Assembly: GCA_017425765.1 (NCBI GenBank)
Contig: JAFOXE010000208.1
Span: 1-10,518, forward strand
From: Paraprevotella sp.
GTDB lineage: Bacteria; Bacteroidota; Bacteroidia; Bacteroidales; Bacteroidaceae
Direction: 5' to 3'
DNA length: 10,518 nucleotides
The notes beneath the pieces were generated by a model, which made no database searches, was not told the origin of the DNA, and worked only from the letters and a program-made list of their open reading frames with translations. Position numbers and translations under genes: made by a program. Shown piece after piece: positions 1 through 6,460 of the stretch. Numbering within the stretch: position 1 is the stretch's first letter; each line of letters starts with the position of its first letter.

Positions 1-40
1 ACCCGAGCGTGTGATCATATACTACACGATGGTGTGTTTT

Positions 41-1525
41 TTAGTCGGCCCACAAGCAGAAGTGACCAATATGAGTAGTGCGTATGCGCCACTCTTGGGG
101 ATAGAGATTGTTGGCACGATTACCCAAGTTTTTGACAAAGCCCAAAGGCAAGCCTTTATACGTTAAACACACGATGCCCCTAGGAACAGCAGCTTCAAGC
201 ACTACGGACTCCTTGCGCAGATAGGCCACGGCCTGGTCGGCCTCGACCGCACAATGTGGGAAAGCGTCCCGACGAAAAGCCAAACTCATGGCCAAACCGT
301 GAGCTGGCACCCAATCACGCCCTTTACACTCGGCCACCTCCACACCGGCATGAAGTACCGTAAGATGTTCGCGCAAACGGGCGAGCACGGGTTCATAAAC
401 AATTGAGAACGCACGACACAAACCGCCCTCATCTATATAAAAATTATAACTATCGGCATCAAGTAACCACGAACGACATTCCTTAGGCACGATGATTATA
501 GGAGCTTTACTACCCGAAGAAGCACCTTTTTTCTTTTTCTCCTTTCGAGGCTTTTCACATGCTGCATATTCGCTAGTTTCCACAGCCTCGTCGGTAACTT
601 TCTTTCGCAACACCGCCATAAAGAATCCTTCACCTCGGGTATAACCGGGCATGAAGTGATACACGGGCAATGAGGTATCCAACTCTTTTCCAACTTCAAC
701 GTGAGCCTCGTCTGTCGACAACATATTACCACAAATACCCCACTCAGGATCCACTTCTACGGGCAATACATCGGCGCCTAATGTACGGGCAATCCAAAGT
801 ACATTCTTTTCGTCTTCTTCTACGTTGAAGGTACAAGTACTATACACCAGCAACCCTCCGGGCTTCAAAGCGGGCCATACGGCTTCCAATATCTCGCGTT
901 GACGCTGAGCACACATCAGCACGTTGGCGTTGCTCCACTCGCTTATGGCCACCTCGTCCTTACGAAACATACCCTCTCCGGAACATGGAACATCAGCCAC
1001 CACCACATCGAATAAATGCCGAAAAGTGCTGAATGCATCGGGATAGTTTTGAGTTACCACCACATCAGGATGACCCCACTTTATCATATTTTCGGCCAAT
1101 ACCTGAGCACGGTTTCGAATGGGTTCATTGCTCACCAACAGGCTTCCTTGTGGCAAAGATGCACGCATTAACGTTGATTTTCCACCAGGAGCAGCACATA
1201 GATCTAAAGCAATAACGGGTTGTTGCACATAGGTGTGCAAAGCACGCTGCACAAACATGGATGAGGCCTCTTGAACATAATAGGCTCCGGCGTGCAAGAG
1301 AGGATCGAATGTGAATGGTGGACGCTGCGACAGATAGTAACCATCGCAACACCACGGAACAGGTGTACACTGAGGTTGTTGCGTAAGACGGGCTCCATCG
1401 GCCTTGCACGGATTGACACGCACAGACACGGAGGGTTCTTGTTCCAAACCTTGAAAAAGACGTTCGGCACCTTCAGGGCCCAACTGAGTGCACATGGAGC
1501 TCTTGAAATCGACGGGTAGTTGCAT
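41..1525 (-). CDS. rsmF: RsmF-like rRNA (cytosine-5) methyltransferase, NOL1/NOP2/Sun family
   Basis: Transfers a methyl group from S-adenosylmethionine to C5 of a cytosine in ribosomal RNA; E. coli RsmF acts on 16S rRNA, but the exact base here is inferred. The 494-residue length is close to E. coli RsmF (about 480). The sequence shows a Rossmann methyltransferase core: SAM-binding motif LDLCAAPGGKS at 108-117, motif IV DVPCSGEGMFRKD at 178-190 with Cys181, and motif VI YSTCTFN at 228-234 with Cys231. Two cysteines in these places, one nucleophile and one for product release, are the hallmark of RNA m5C enzymes. A Lys-rich linker (about 326-340) leads to a C-terminal half ending in a PUA-like segment (GLPLGFVKNLGNRANNLYP, 458-476) for RNA binding. 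The ATG at 1525 places the usual N-terminus just before the core. It is transcribed away from the small membrane protein at 1664. Complete. The family is certain; the RsmF assignment rests on architecture. Confidence 0.92.
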   Translation of the reverse strand: MQLPVDFKSSMCTQLGPEGAERLFQGLEQEPSVSVRVNPCKADGARLTQQPQCTPVPWCCDGYYLSQRPPFTFDPLLHAGAYYVQEASSMFVQRALHTYVQQPVIALDLCAAPGGKSTLMRASLPQGSLLVSNEPIRNRAQVLAENMIKWGHPDVVVTQNYPDAFSTFRHLFDVVVADVPCSGEGMFRKDEVAISEWSNANVLMCAQRQREILEAVWPALKPGGLLVYSTCTFNVEEDEKNVLWIARTLGADVLPVEVDPEWGICGNMLSTDEAHVEVGKELDTSLPVYHFMPGYTRGEGFFMAVLRKKVTDEAVETSEYAACEKPRKEKKKKGASSGSKAPIIIVPKECRSWLLDADSYNFYIDEGGLCRAFSIVYEPVLARLREHLTVLHAGVEVAECKGRDWVPAHGLAMSLAFRRDAFPHCAVEADQAVAYLRKESVVLEAAVPRGIVCLTYKGLPLGFVKNLGNRANNLYPQEWRIRTTHIGHFCLWAD

Positions 1526-1546
1526 TACATAATGTTAATAAGTGCA

Positions 1547-1554
1547 CAAAAATA
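1547..1554 (-). promoter_or_regulatory. Possible Bacteroidota -7 element for the rRNA methyltransferase gene
   Basis: On the minus strand the bases read TATTTTTG, a full match to TAnnTTTG. A T-rich stretch ending TTTC lies 20 bases upstream, where TTTG would be expected, so the -33 element has one mismatch. Transcription would start roughly 15 bases before the ATG at 1525. The region is AT-rich, so a chance match is possible. Confidence 0.4.
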
Positions 1555-1663
1555 AATAATAATGTCGGATATTTGAAAAAAATTGGTTCTCTTTGTAGTG
1601 GATTTGTATGCACGTGAGTGGCACACACGAGCATAAAATGTAACTGCAAAACTACAACGCAAC

Positions 1664-2119
1664 ATGACACACTATGGCAAGGCACTTTTATTGATATTCT
1701 TGTGTATGTGTTCAGCAAAAAGTGAGGTGTGCAAGGCACATCCTATAGAACCTAACCTTGATAGAGTAATTGAATACACCCTTCCTGTTCAAGACAATAC
1801 GGCTGATTGGACACATTCGTATGAAATTCCTTGCACAAACAGCCAAGACAACGTGGATAATATGCAATGTATACTAGCAGAAGAGCATGAGGAACTATGG
1901 GGATTTTACGACGATGTGCTAGGAGTGAGTATCATTTCCGTGTTACTCATGGTGGTGGCCTTCTTCATTGGTATTCCGGTAGGATTTCTAGCCTTGTTGA
2001 TGTATGTGGGCAACCACCCTAATCAACGATATAGACAACGAAACTTGATGACACGTTTTGTGCAGGTACTATTCGGACTGATTGCGGTGTGCATCATATT
2101 GGCCATAATGGGTTGTTAA
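1664..2119 (+). CDS. Small membrane protein of unknown function, two predicted helices
   Basis: I do not recognise this 151-residue protein. The N-terminus (residues 5-18, ALLLIFLCMCSA) looks like a signal peptide or membrane anchor. Next comes a polar, probably periplasmic stretch (about 20-82) with four cysteines, at 14 or 16 and at 23, 57 and 69. Two hydrophobic segments follow at about 86-115 and 132-149, joined by a basic loop (NHPNQRYRQRNL, 118-128), which by the positive-inside rule should be cytoplasmic. It ends in Gly-Cys. The ATG at 1664 is the only one that retains the hydrophobic N-terminus. No clear promoter is visible in the 138-base gap to the divergent methyltransferase, and thyA downstream has its own promoter, so it is probably transcribed alone. 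A lipoprotein is possible (Cys at 14 or 16 after a hydrophobic run), but the lipobox is poor. It is very probably a real gene; its role is unknown. Confidence 0.75.
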   Translation: MTHYGKALLLIFLCMCSAKSEVCKAHPIEPNLDRVIEYTLPVQDNTADWTHSYEIPCTNSQDNVDNMQCILAEEHEELWGFYDDVLGVSIISVLLMVVAFFIGIPVGFLALLMYVGNHPNQRYRQRNLMTRFVQVLFGLIAVCIILAIMGC

Positions 2120-2159
2120 GGCGATAGACACAACTTTAAGACACATTGTAGGAACAGGT

Positions 2160-2192
2160 GTTGCATAGAACACATTTTATAGTTACCTTCGC
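2160..2192 (+). promoter_or_regulatory. Bacteroidota-type promoter of thyA-folA
   Basis: A -33 element GTTG (2160-2163) is followed by exactly 20 bases and a -7 element TACCTTCG (2184-2191), one base from TAnnTTTG. This is the spacing expected for the Bacteroidota primary sigma factor. The start point would be near 2198, leaving an A-rich leader of about 30 bases before the thyA ATG. Confidence 0.7.
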
Positions 2193-2227
2193 AACAACCG
2201 AAAGAAAACATTAACTAACCATAAATC

Positions 2228-3022
2228 ATGAAACAATATCTTGACCTCTTGAACCGCATCCTAGATGAAGGTGTGGAGAAGGAAGATCGTACGGGAACAG
2301 GAACAATTAGCGTGTTTGGGCACCAAATGCGTTTTAATCTGGAGGAAGGATTCCCTATGCTTACCACTAAGAAACTACACTTAAAGTCCATCATCCATGA
2401 ACTACTTTGGTTCTTGAAAGGTGACACAAACGTAAAGTACTTGCAAGAAAATGGAGTACGCATCTGGAACGAGTGGGCGGACGAGAATGGTGATTTGGGA
2501 CATATTTATGGCTATCAATGGCGTTCGTGGCCTACGTACGACGGCAGTTTCATTGACCAGATACAAGAGGCTGTGGACACCATAAAGAACAATCCGGATT
2601 CACGACGCATCATCGTAAGTGCATGGAATGTGGGCGACTTAAAGAACATGAACTTGCCACCATGCCACGCATTTTTCCAGTTCTATGTGGCAAACGGACG
2701 CTTGAGTCTGCAACTTTATCAGAGAAGTGCAGACACATTCCTGGGTGTTCCGTTCAACATTGCATCGTATGCTTTATTGTTGATGATGATGGCACAAGTT
2801 ACAGGATTGAAAGCGGGCGACTTCGTACACACATTGGGCGACACCCATATTTATAAGAATCACTTGGAACAGGTGCGCACCCAACTGGAACGTGCACCAC
2901 GTAAACTTCCTAAGATGAAACTTAATCCGGAAGTAAAGGATTTGATGGACTTTAAGTTCGAAGACTTCACGCTAGAAGAATACGACCCGTGGCCACATAT
3001 TGCCGGAAAGGTGTCGGTATAA
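2228..3022 (+). CDS. thyA: Thymidylate synthase
   Basis: Converts dUMP to dTMP in the cytoplasm, using 5,10-methylenetetrahydrofolate as both carbon donor and reductant and releasing dihydrofolate. At 264 residues it has the same length as the E. coli enzyme and the same numbering of key residues. These include Arg21, the catalytic Cys146 in [12 protein letters not shown], phosphate-binding Arg126-Arg127 (DSRRII) and Arg166 ([14 protein letters not shown]), Asp169, Asn177, and His207/Tyr209 (GDTHIYKNH). The C-terminus ends in Val, as is usual for closure over the active site. The ATG at 2228 gives the canonical N-terminus MKQYLDLL. folA starts 17 bases after the stop, so the two are almost certainly one transcript; DHFR regenerates the tetrahydrofolate that this enzyme consumes. 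Classical ThyA, not flavin-dependent ThyX. Nothing unusual. Confidence 0.98.
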   Translation: MKQYLDLLNRILDEGVEKEDRTGTGTISVFGHQMRFNLEEGFPMLTTKKLHLKSIIHELLWFLKGDTNVKYLQENGVRIWNEWADENGDLGHIYGYQWRSWPTYDGSFIDQIQEAVDTIKNNPDSRRIIVSAWNVGDLKNMNLPPCHAFFQFYVANGRLSLQLYQRSADTFLGVPFNIASYALLLMMMAQVTGLKAGDFVHTLGDTHIYKNHLEQVRTQLERAPRKLPKMKLNPEVKDLMDFKFEDFTLEEYDPWPHIAGKVSV

Positions 3023-3039
3023 TCAACAACATTACGTAT

Positions 3040-3525
3040 ATGATTACAATTATTGCTGCATTGGCGCAAAACAACGCCATCGGACTAAACAATAAACTTT
3101 TGTATTGGTTGCCCAACGATTTGAAACGATTTAAGAGCCTGACGACGGGCCACACGATTATCATGGGACGTAAAACCTTTGAATCGCTGCCCAAAGGAGC
3201 GTTGCCTAATCGTCGTAACATTGTGCTGAGCCGACAGGAGGGAATCTCCTTTGACGGTGCGGAAAGTTTCAAGAGTTTGCAGGAAGCATTGGTACAATGT
3301 AAAGGCGAAGAGGTGTTTATCATTGGAGGTGCCATGCTGTATGCCGAGGCACTGAACATCGCTGACAGACTATGCCTTACACACATTGAGGCCACTCCGG
3401 ATAAAGCGGATGCATTTTTCCCGAACATTGACTCTAAAATATGGAAAGTGGAGAAGGAAGAAACCTTCCAAAAAGATGAAAAACACGAACAAAATTACAC
3501 CTTCACTGATTACGTAAGAGCATAG
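3040..3525 (+). CDS. folA: Dihydrofolate reductase
   Basis: Reduces dihydrofolate to tetrahydrofolate with NADPH, closing the cycle opened by ThyA; it is the target of trimethoprim. With the start at 3040 the protein has 161 residues, close to the E. coli length of 159, and begins MITIIAALAQNNAIG, the standard first strand and Met20-loop region. The reading frame is open upstream to 2989 inside thyA, but that extension would add 17 residues unlike any DHFR, so it is rejected. Visible features are the catalytic acid Asp27 in WLPNDLKRFK, the NADPH-binding GRKTFESLP (43-51), and FIIGGAMLY (93-101) with the paired glycines. Position 22, Trp in E. coli, is Tyr here, with Trp at 23. It sits 17 bases after thyA and is probably co-transcribed. 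It ends before a perfect 17-bp hairpin that may terminate the operon. Confidence 0.97.
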   Translation: MITIIAALAQNNAIGLNNKLLYWLPNDLKRFKSLTTGHTIIMGRKTFESLPKGALPNRRNIVLSRQEGISFDGAESFKSLQEALVQCKGEEVFIIGGAMLYAEALNIADRLCLTHIEATPDKADAFFPNIDSKIWKVEKEETFQKDEKHEQNYTFTDYVRA

Positions 3526-3570
3526 CATGTTTATCCGAGAACTCGGACAACTAACAAAAAATAGCTGATT

Positions 3571-3612
3571 ATATCGCCTCGCTTAGATGCACACTTCTAA
3601 GCGAGGCGATAT
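3571..3612 (+). terminator. Perfect 17-bp hairpin after folA, probable terminator
   Basis: The arms 3571-3587 and 3596-3612 are exact reverse complements (17 of 17) around the 8-base loop TGCACACT. The plus strand continues TGTTTTC, a modest T-tract, so termination of thyA-folA is likely. The minus strand meets a T6 run only after nine bases, so it is weaker in that direction. It lies in the convergent gap between folA and exbD. Confidence 0.65.
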
Positions 3613-3645
3613 TGTTTTCACATCCCTACCTTCATGGACAAACAT

Positions 3646-3686
3646 AAAAAAAGCGGTGATGCCAACAAAATAGCACCACCGCTTTT
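3646..3686 (-). terminator. Rho-independent terminator of the exbB-exbD operon
   Basis: Arms AAAAGCGGTG (3649-3658) and CACCGCTTTT (3677-3686) are perfect complements. The stem extends by three more pairs (TGC/GCA) beyond one A·C mismatch. On the minus strand the hairpin runs straight into seven T (A7 at 3646-3652), 22 bases after the last exbD stop. On the plus strand only four T follow, so it could act weakly as a second stop for folA. Confidence 0.85.
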
Positions 3687-3708
3687 CTACTATAAATACC
3701 TTAAGGGA

Positions 3709-4167
3709 TTAGTTGCGTCGTGTAGCCGAGTAATTAATCTTCAAGGCCCATGACTTACGTAATACCTCCTTAATATCGATTACATAACCCATTTGTGTCT
3801 TCTCGTCAATCTTCAACGAAACAGTTTGAGCTGCTTGGTCAGTCATAGTAGTACGCTCTTCAGCGATAAAGTCCATAACCTCCTTAGGCTCTGCAAAACG
3901 GTCGTTCAATTGGATACGAGTTCCGCTACCCATTGTTGCACGAAGTTGATCGGTCGGAGGACCGACGTAGATGAAAGACACTGCAGACTTCTTTTCCAAC
4001 TTCTCAAGTTCTGTACCGGCAGGCACTGTGAACTTCACCTTCAACGTAACCTCACGCATAGAAGTTACAATCATGAAGAAGAACAAAATGGTAAAGATAA
4101 GGTCAGGCAAAGATGATGTATTCATCTCGGGCATTTCACGCCCTCCGTTCTTACTAAATCTACTCAT
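3709..4167 (-). CDS. exbD: ExbD/TolR-family motor protein, second copy
   Basis: Inner-membrane subunit that sits inside the ExbB pentamer and couples proton flow to TonB. The 152-residue protein has the family layout: a short basic cytoplasmic N-terminus (MSRFSKNGGREMPEMNTSSL), one transmembrane helix (about 21-38) and a periplasmic domain. The essential helix aspartate is present as Asp22 in SSLPDLIFTILFFF. The periplasmic part is about 110 residues, normal for ExbD. Its ATG overlaps the stop of the upstream exbD by one base (TAATG), so translation is probably coupled and the two made in fixed proportion. It is the last gene of the operon, followed by a terminator. The two ExbDs are clearly different proteins and not a recent duplication: the residues around the Asp differ (SSLPDLIF against SSTADISF). 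Confidence 0.93.
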   Translation of the reverse strand: MSRFSKNGGREMPEMNTSSLPDLIFTILFFFMIVTSMREVTLKVKFTVPAGTELEKLEKKSAVSFIYVGPPTDQLRATMGSGTRIQLNDRFAEPKEVMDFIAEERTTMTDQAAQTVSLKIDEKTQMGYVIDIKEVLRKSWALKINYSATRRN

Positions 4168-4757
4168 TACTTCTTTCCTCCATAAGTTTTAGGTTCAGCC
4201 TCAGAAATCTTCTGCGGGTAGTAGGTGCGAATAGCAACTTGTTGCTCATCGTTCAACGCAGCGTAAGGACGACCAAACTTAGCCTTTCCTAACTCGTCGC
4301 GAAGTTCGTTGTACGCAGCTACCAACTCGTTCTGTACTTGGAAATATACGTTATACGGAGTTCCGCGGTCGCTCTGAACAGAGATCACATGCTTATCGGT
4401 GATGGCACAATTACCCAACATCTCAATATACTTCATGTGCTTCTCCGGCAAATTAGAACGATTTTCTCTGTTATCGATAAACTCCTTAGCACGTGTTCTT
4501 AGTTGTGCTATGTCAAACGGCTCTCTGTTCACCATCAAGTCGCCACGTGAGTTTATCATCACGTTCAATACGTTTCTCTCCTTTACATCAATTTCAGCAT
4601 CCTCTTGCTCCTTCTCCGGTGGAGGCGGCAAACGACGGGCAAGACCCATGTCTGTGTCCATTGAAGTAGTCACAAGGAAGAAGATGAGCAATATAAAAGA
4701 AATATCCGCAGTAGAACTCGCGTTAATACCGGGAACGCCTCTTTTCTTTTTTGCCAT
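4167..4757 (-). CDS. exbD: ExbD/TolR-family motor protein, first copy, with extended periplasmic part
   Basis: Proton-coupling subunit of the TonB motor. The basic N-terminus (MAKKKRGVPGINASST) leads to one helix (about 18-35), with the key Asp18 in STADISFILLIFF. A proline run (RRLPPPPEKE, 41-50) follows, then an ExbD-type periplasmic domain. At 196 residues it exceeds the typical 140 or so. The extra length lies in the charged C-terminal portion (about 145-196, including NELVAAYNELRDELGKAKFG and a Lys-rich end). The stop overlaps the start of the second exbD by one base, and 39 bases separate it from the upstream membrane protein. An extended ExbD paired with a shorter one suggests a mixed ExbD dimer, but two separate motors sharing ExbB are equally possible. 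Family assignment is firm; the role of the extension is unknown. Confidence 0.92.
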   Translation of the reverse strand: MAKKKRGVPGINASSTADISFILLIFFLVTTSMDTDMGLARRLPPPPEKEQEDAEIDVKERNVLNVMINSRGDLMVNREPFDIAQLRTRAKEFIDNRENRSNLPEKHMKYIEMLGNCAITDKHVISVQSDRGTPYNVYFQVQNELVAAYNELRDELGKAKFGRPYAALNDEQQVAIRTYYPQKISEAEPKTYGGKK

Positions 4758-4796
4758 ATCTTACTTAACTTATCTAATGGTTGAATTGATGTATGC

Positions 4797-5276
4797 TTAT
4801 TTCTTTTTCATTATACCGGTCATGTTGAATGCAACACAAAGAGTGGTAATCAACATCAAGATATAAATAGAAATGATAAACATATCACTTATAGTTACCA
4901 TAGAGGCCGAAGTAACGGTGCCGTCAGCTGCAGTAAAATCAGTTTCGCCAATACCGCTCACATAACCTACAACCAAAGAGATTAACATGATACCAAAAGA
5001 AATGGCTGAAATCTTACCACCGGGCACACCACTCAAGTTCTCGCCTGAGCCACCCATACTCTCTACGATACTCTTAATAACACTCCATACCGCCAAAACA
5101 GTTGCAATACCGATTAAACCATACATCAAAAAGATGAGAGCTTCGGTAAACTGCGGTTCATTATAGTCCCCAACGGGGTTGTCATAGCCGACTCCAAAGA
5201 ATAGCCCGAAGAAGATGATGATAATCACCGAGCAGGCAAGGAGTACGTTCTTAGACAGTTTCTCAGTCTTAATCAT
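4797..5276 (-). CDS. Four-helix membrane protein of unknown function inside the exbB-exbD operon
   Basis: I cannot assign this 159-residue protein to a named family. Four hydrophobic segments are visible at about 11-29, 44-70, 88-108 and 127-152, with a basic N-terminus (MIKTEKLSKN) and C-terminus (GIMKKK), both expected in the cytoplasm. The first periplasmic loop is acidic (YDNPVGDYNEPQFTE, 31-45). A Gly/Ser-rich cytoplasmic loop (MGGSGENLSGVPGGK, 74-88) sits between helices 2 and 3, and a second acidic periplasmic loop (GETDFTAADGT) between 3 and 4. It lacks the ExbB/TolQ signature and the helix Asp of ExbD. It starts 11 bases after the exbB stop, with AAGAGG as a plausible ribosome site, and is followed by exbD, so it is surely co-transcribed with the motor. 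By position an accessory or assembly subunit is the leading guess; that is inference. Confidence 0.85.
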   Translation of the reverse strand: MIKTEKLSKNVLLACSVIIIIFFGLFFGVGYDNPVGDYNEPQFTEALIFLMYGLIGIATVLAVWSVIKSIVESMGGSGENLSGVPGGKISAISFGIMLISLVVGYVSGIGETDFTAADGTVTSASMVTISDMFIISIYILMLITTLCVAFNMTGIMKKK

Positions 5277-5287
5277 GGTTTATCCTC

Positions 5288-6121
5288 TTATTTTTTAAGG
5301 TTATACTTCATACACATATCAAGCAAAGAGATAGTAGACTCTTCCATGTGAGAAGTAATAGTTTCAATCTTAGACAAGATGTAGTTGTAGAACAACTGAA
5401 GAATAAGTGCTACAACAATACCGAAGATGGTAGTAATCAAAGCCACCTTCATACCACCTGCTACGACGGTCGGAGAGATGTCACCTGCACGTTGGATATC
5501 ATCGAACGCCATAACCATACCGATCACAGTACCCAAGAATCCGAGTGATGGAGCCATCGCGATGAACAAAGTAATCCATGAACATCCTTGTTCCAAGTAG
5601 CTAGCTTGTACACTACCGTAAGCTGTAACTGAACGTTCAACGTTATCGATACCTTCGTTGATACGCATCAAGCCTTGATAGCAAATAGAAGCTACAGGAC
5701 CACGAGTGTTACGACATACTTCCTTTGCGCCTTCAATATCACCTGCTGCCAACTTAGCCTCGATAGCAAGCATCAACTTCTTAGCGTTGATTTCTGCCAA
5801 GCTCAAGTAGATGATACGTTCAATACAGAATGCCAAACCAAACACCAAGGCCACGGCTACCAATGACATAAAGTCGGCACCACCTTCAATAAACTTGGTC
5901 TTCAATTCCTTATGAATGCTTACGCCCTCTTCTTCAGTGATGGCTTCAGCTTCTTCTACTTCCTCAGCTTCAGCTGCGGCAGCCTCGTCTGCTACTGCAG
6001 TAGAATCTACTTGTTCAGTGGCTGCAGAGTCAGCTTGTTCTGCTTCCTGTGCCAATACGTTTTGAGTCATACCCAAGGAAAAGACTCCAACTAACGCAAT
6101 AATTGCAAATAACTTTTTCAT
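5288..6121 (-). CDS. exbB: ExbB/TolQ/MotA-family proton channel with signal peptide and acidic N-terminal region
   Basis: Forms the pentameric inner-membrane channel of the TonB motor around ExbD. The 277-residue protein opens with a signal-peptide-like segment (residues 1-24, MKKLFAIIALVGVFSLGM…VLA). A strongly acidic Ala/Glu-rich stretch (25-66) follows, then the three ExbB helices at about 84-105, 180-206 and 222-250. The conserved second-helix core APSLGFLGTVIGMVMAF (190-206) and the third-helix AGGMKVALITTIFGIVVA (221-238) identify the MotA/TolQ/ExbB domain. Thr198 and Thr231 align with the E. coli pore threonines 148 and 181. The glutamate of E. coli ExbB helix 3 (Glu176) has no counterpart: Val226 occupies that place, with Lys225 beside it. 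The ATG at 6121 gives the signal peptide. It is first in an operon with the unknown membrane protein and two exbD genes. MotA/TolQ-type use elsewhere cannot be excluded, but the exbD neighbours and nearby tonB favour TonB energisation. Confidence 0.93.
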   Translation of the reverse strand: MKKLFAIIALVGVFSLGMTQNVLAQEAEQADSAATEQVDSTAVADEAAAAEAEEVEEAEAITEEEGVSIHKELKTKFIEGGADFMSLVAVALVFGLAFCIERIIYLSLAEINAKKLMLAIEAKLAAGDIEGAKEVCRNTRGPVASICYQGLMRINEGIDNVERSVTAYGSVQASYLEQGCSWITLFIAMAPSLGFLGTVIGMVMAFDDIQRAGDISPTVVAGGMKVALITTIFGIVVALILQLFYNYILSKIETITSHMEESTISLLDMCMKYNLKK

Positions 6122-6137
6122 TGTGTGTCTGATTTTT

Positions 6138-6168
6138 TAAGATTAGTTAATTTGTTATTTATTATCAA
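6138..6168 (-). promoter_or_regulatory. Weak candidate promoter of the exbB operon
   Basis: On the minus strand TTG (6168-6166) is followed by exactly 20 bases and TAATCTTA (6145-6138). That matches TAnnTTTG at the TA and at two of the last four positions. The spacing is right but the -7 box is poor, and the region is AT-rich. The hairpin after the tRNA just upstream makes a separate promoter for exbB likely, and this is the best candidate seen. Confidence 0.3.
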
Positions 6169-6190
6169 GTTTTATCTTCGTTTTCTCGTT

Positions 6191-6213
6191 AAAATCTCCG
6201 CCAGATGCGGAGA
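6191..6213 (-). terminator. Terminator-like hairpin overlapping the tRNA-Ser 3' end
   Basis: On the minus strand TCTCCGC (6213-6207) and GCGGAGA (6201-6195) are perfect complements around ATCTG, followed at once by TTTT (6194-6191). The first arm uses the last six bases of the tRNA (five of the acceptor strand plus the discriminator), so mature-tRNA folding and this hairpin exclude each other. The T-run is short, so it could be a processing signal instead of a true stop. Confidence 0.5.
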
Positions 6214-6295
6214 GAGGGGGATTCGAACCCCCGATACGCTTTTGACGTATACACGCTTTCCAGGCGTGCCTCTTCAACCACTCGAGCACCTCTCC
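6208..6295 (-). tRNA. tRNA-Ser (GGA)
   Basis: Reads UCC and UCU serine codons. On the minus strand the acceptor arm GGAGAGG (6295-6289) pairs with TCTCTCC (6215-6209), with one G·U pair. The anticodon stem CACGC/GCGTG encloses the loop CTGGAAA, giving anticodon GGA (plus-strand bases 6259-6261). The T arm is GGGGG-TTCGAAT-CCCCC. A long variable arm built around TACG…CGTA is the class II feature expected of tRNA-Ser. Length is 88 bases with discriminator G; the 3' CCA is not encoded (the next bases are CAT) and must be added after transcription. Confidence 0.96.
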
Positions 6296-6324
6296 TTCGG
6301 GACGGCCTATCGCCTAAATCGGGT

Positions 6325-6353
6325 GCAAATTACGAATTTTTCGTGAGATGCAA
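6325..6353 (-). promoter_or_regulatory. Candidate promoter of tRNA-Ser
   Basis: On the minus strand TTG (6353-6351) precedes TAATTTGC (6332-6325) by 18 bases. This resembles the TAnnTTTGC -7 box with one base missing, and the spacing is slightly short. It would place transcription start about 20-25 bases before the tRNA 5' end. No better candidate is seen between tatD and the tRNA. The rest of that gap (6296-6460) is AT-rich and holds no gene or convincing terminator. Confidence 0.35.
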
Positions 6354-6460
6354 GCGATTTCAGCTACAAAAATATTCTTTTTTTTCGGGTTGCACACCAT
6401 ATTAGTATAAAAAACTTCGTTCAGAACTTGAAAAACAAGCATTTTCCTGAGCGACCAACT

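Noticed and set aside
1..40. CGTGT/ACACG inverted repeat just after the methyltransferase stop as a terminator.
   Set aside because: Only a 5-bp stem with an 11-base loop and no T-run inside the window.
2989..3042. Longer reading frame giving folA a 17-residue N-terminal extension overlapping thyA.
   Set aside because: The extension overlaps the thyA coding end, resembles no DHFR, and MITIIAALAQ at 3040 is the canonical start.
2967..3428. 153-codon minus-strand open frame opposite thyA/folA.
   Set aside because: Lies wholly antisense to folA and the end of thyA, with no domain-like features.
6208..6295. tRNA-Ser as an integration site for a mobile element.
   Set aside because: No integrase gene and no second copy of the tRNA 3' end were seen in the window; the flanking genes look like core genome.
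6125..6405. Plus-strand open frames of 66-73 codons between exbB and tatD.
   Set aside because: They run antisense through tRNA-Ser(GGA), whose cloverleaf explains the sequence.
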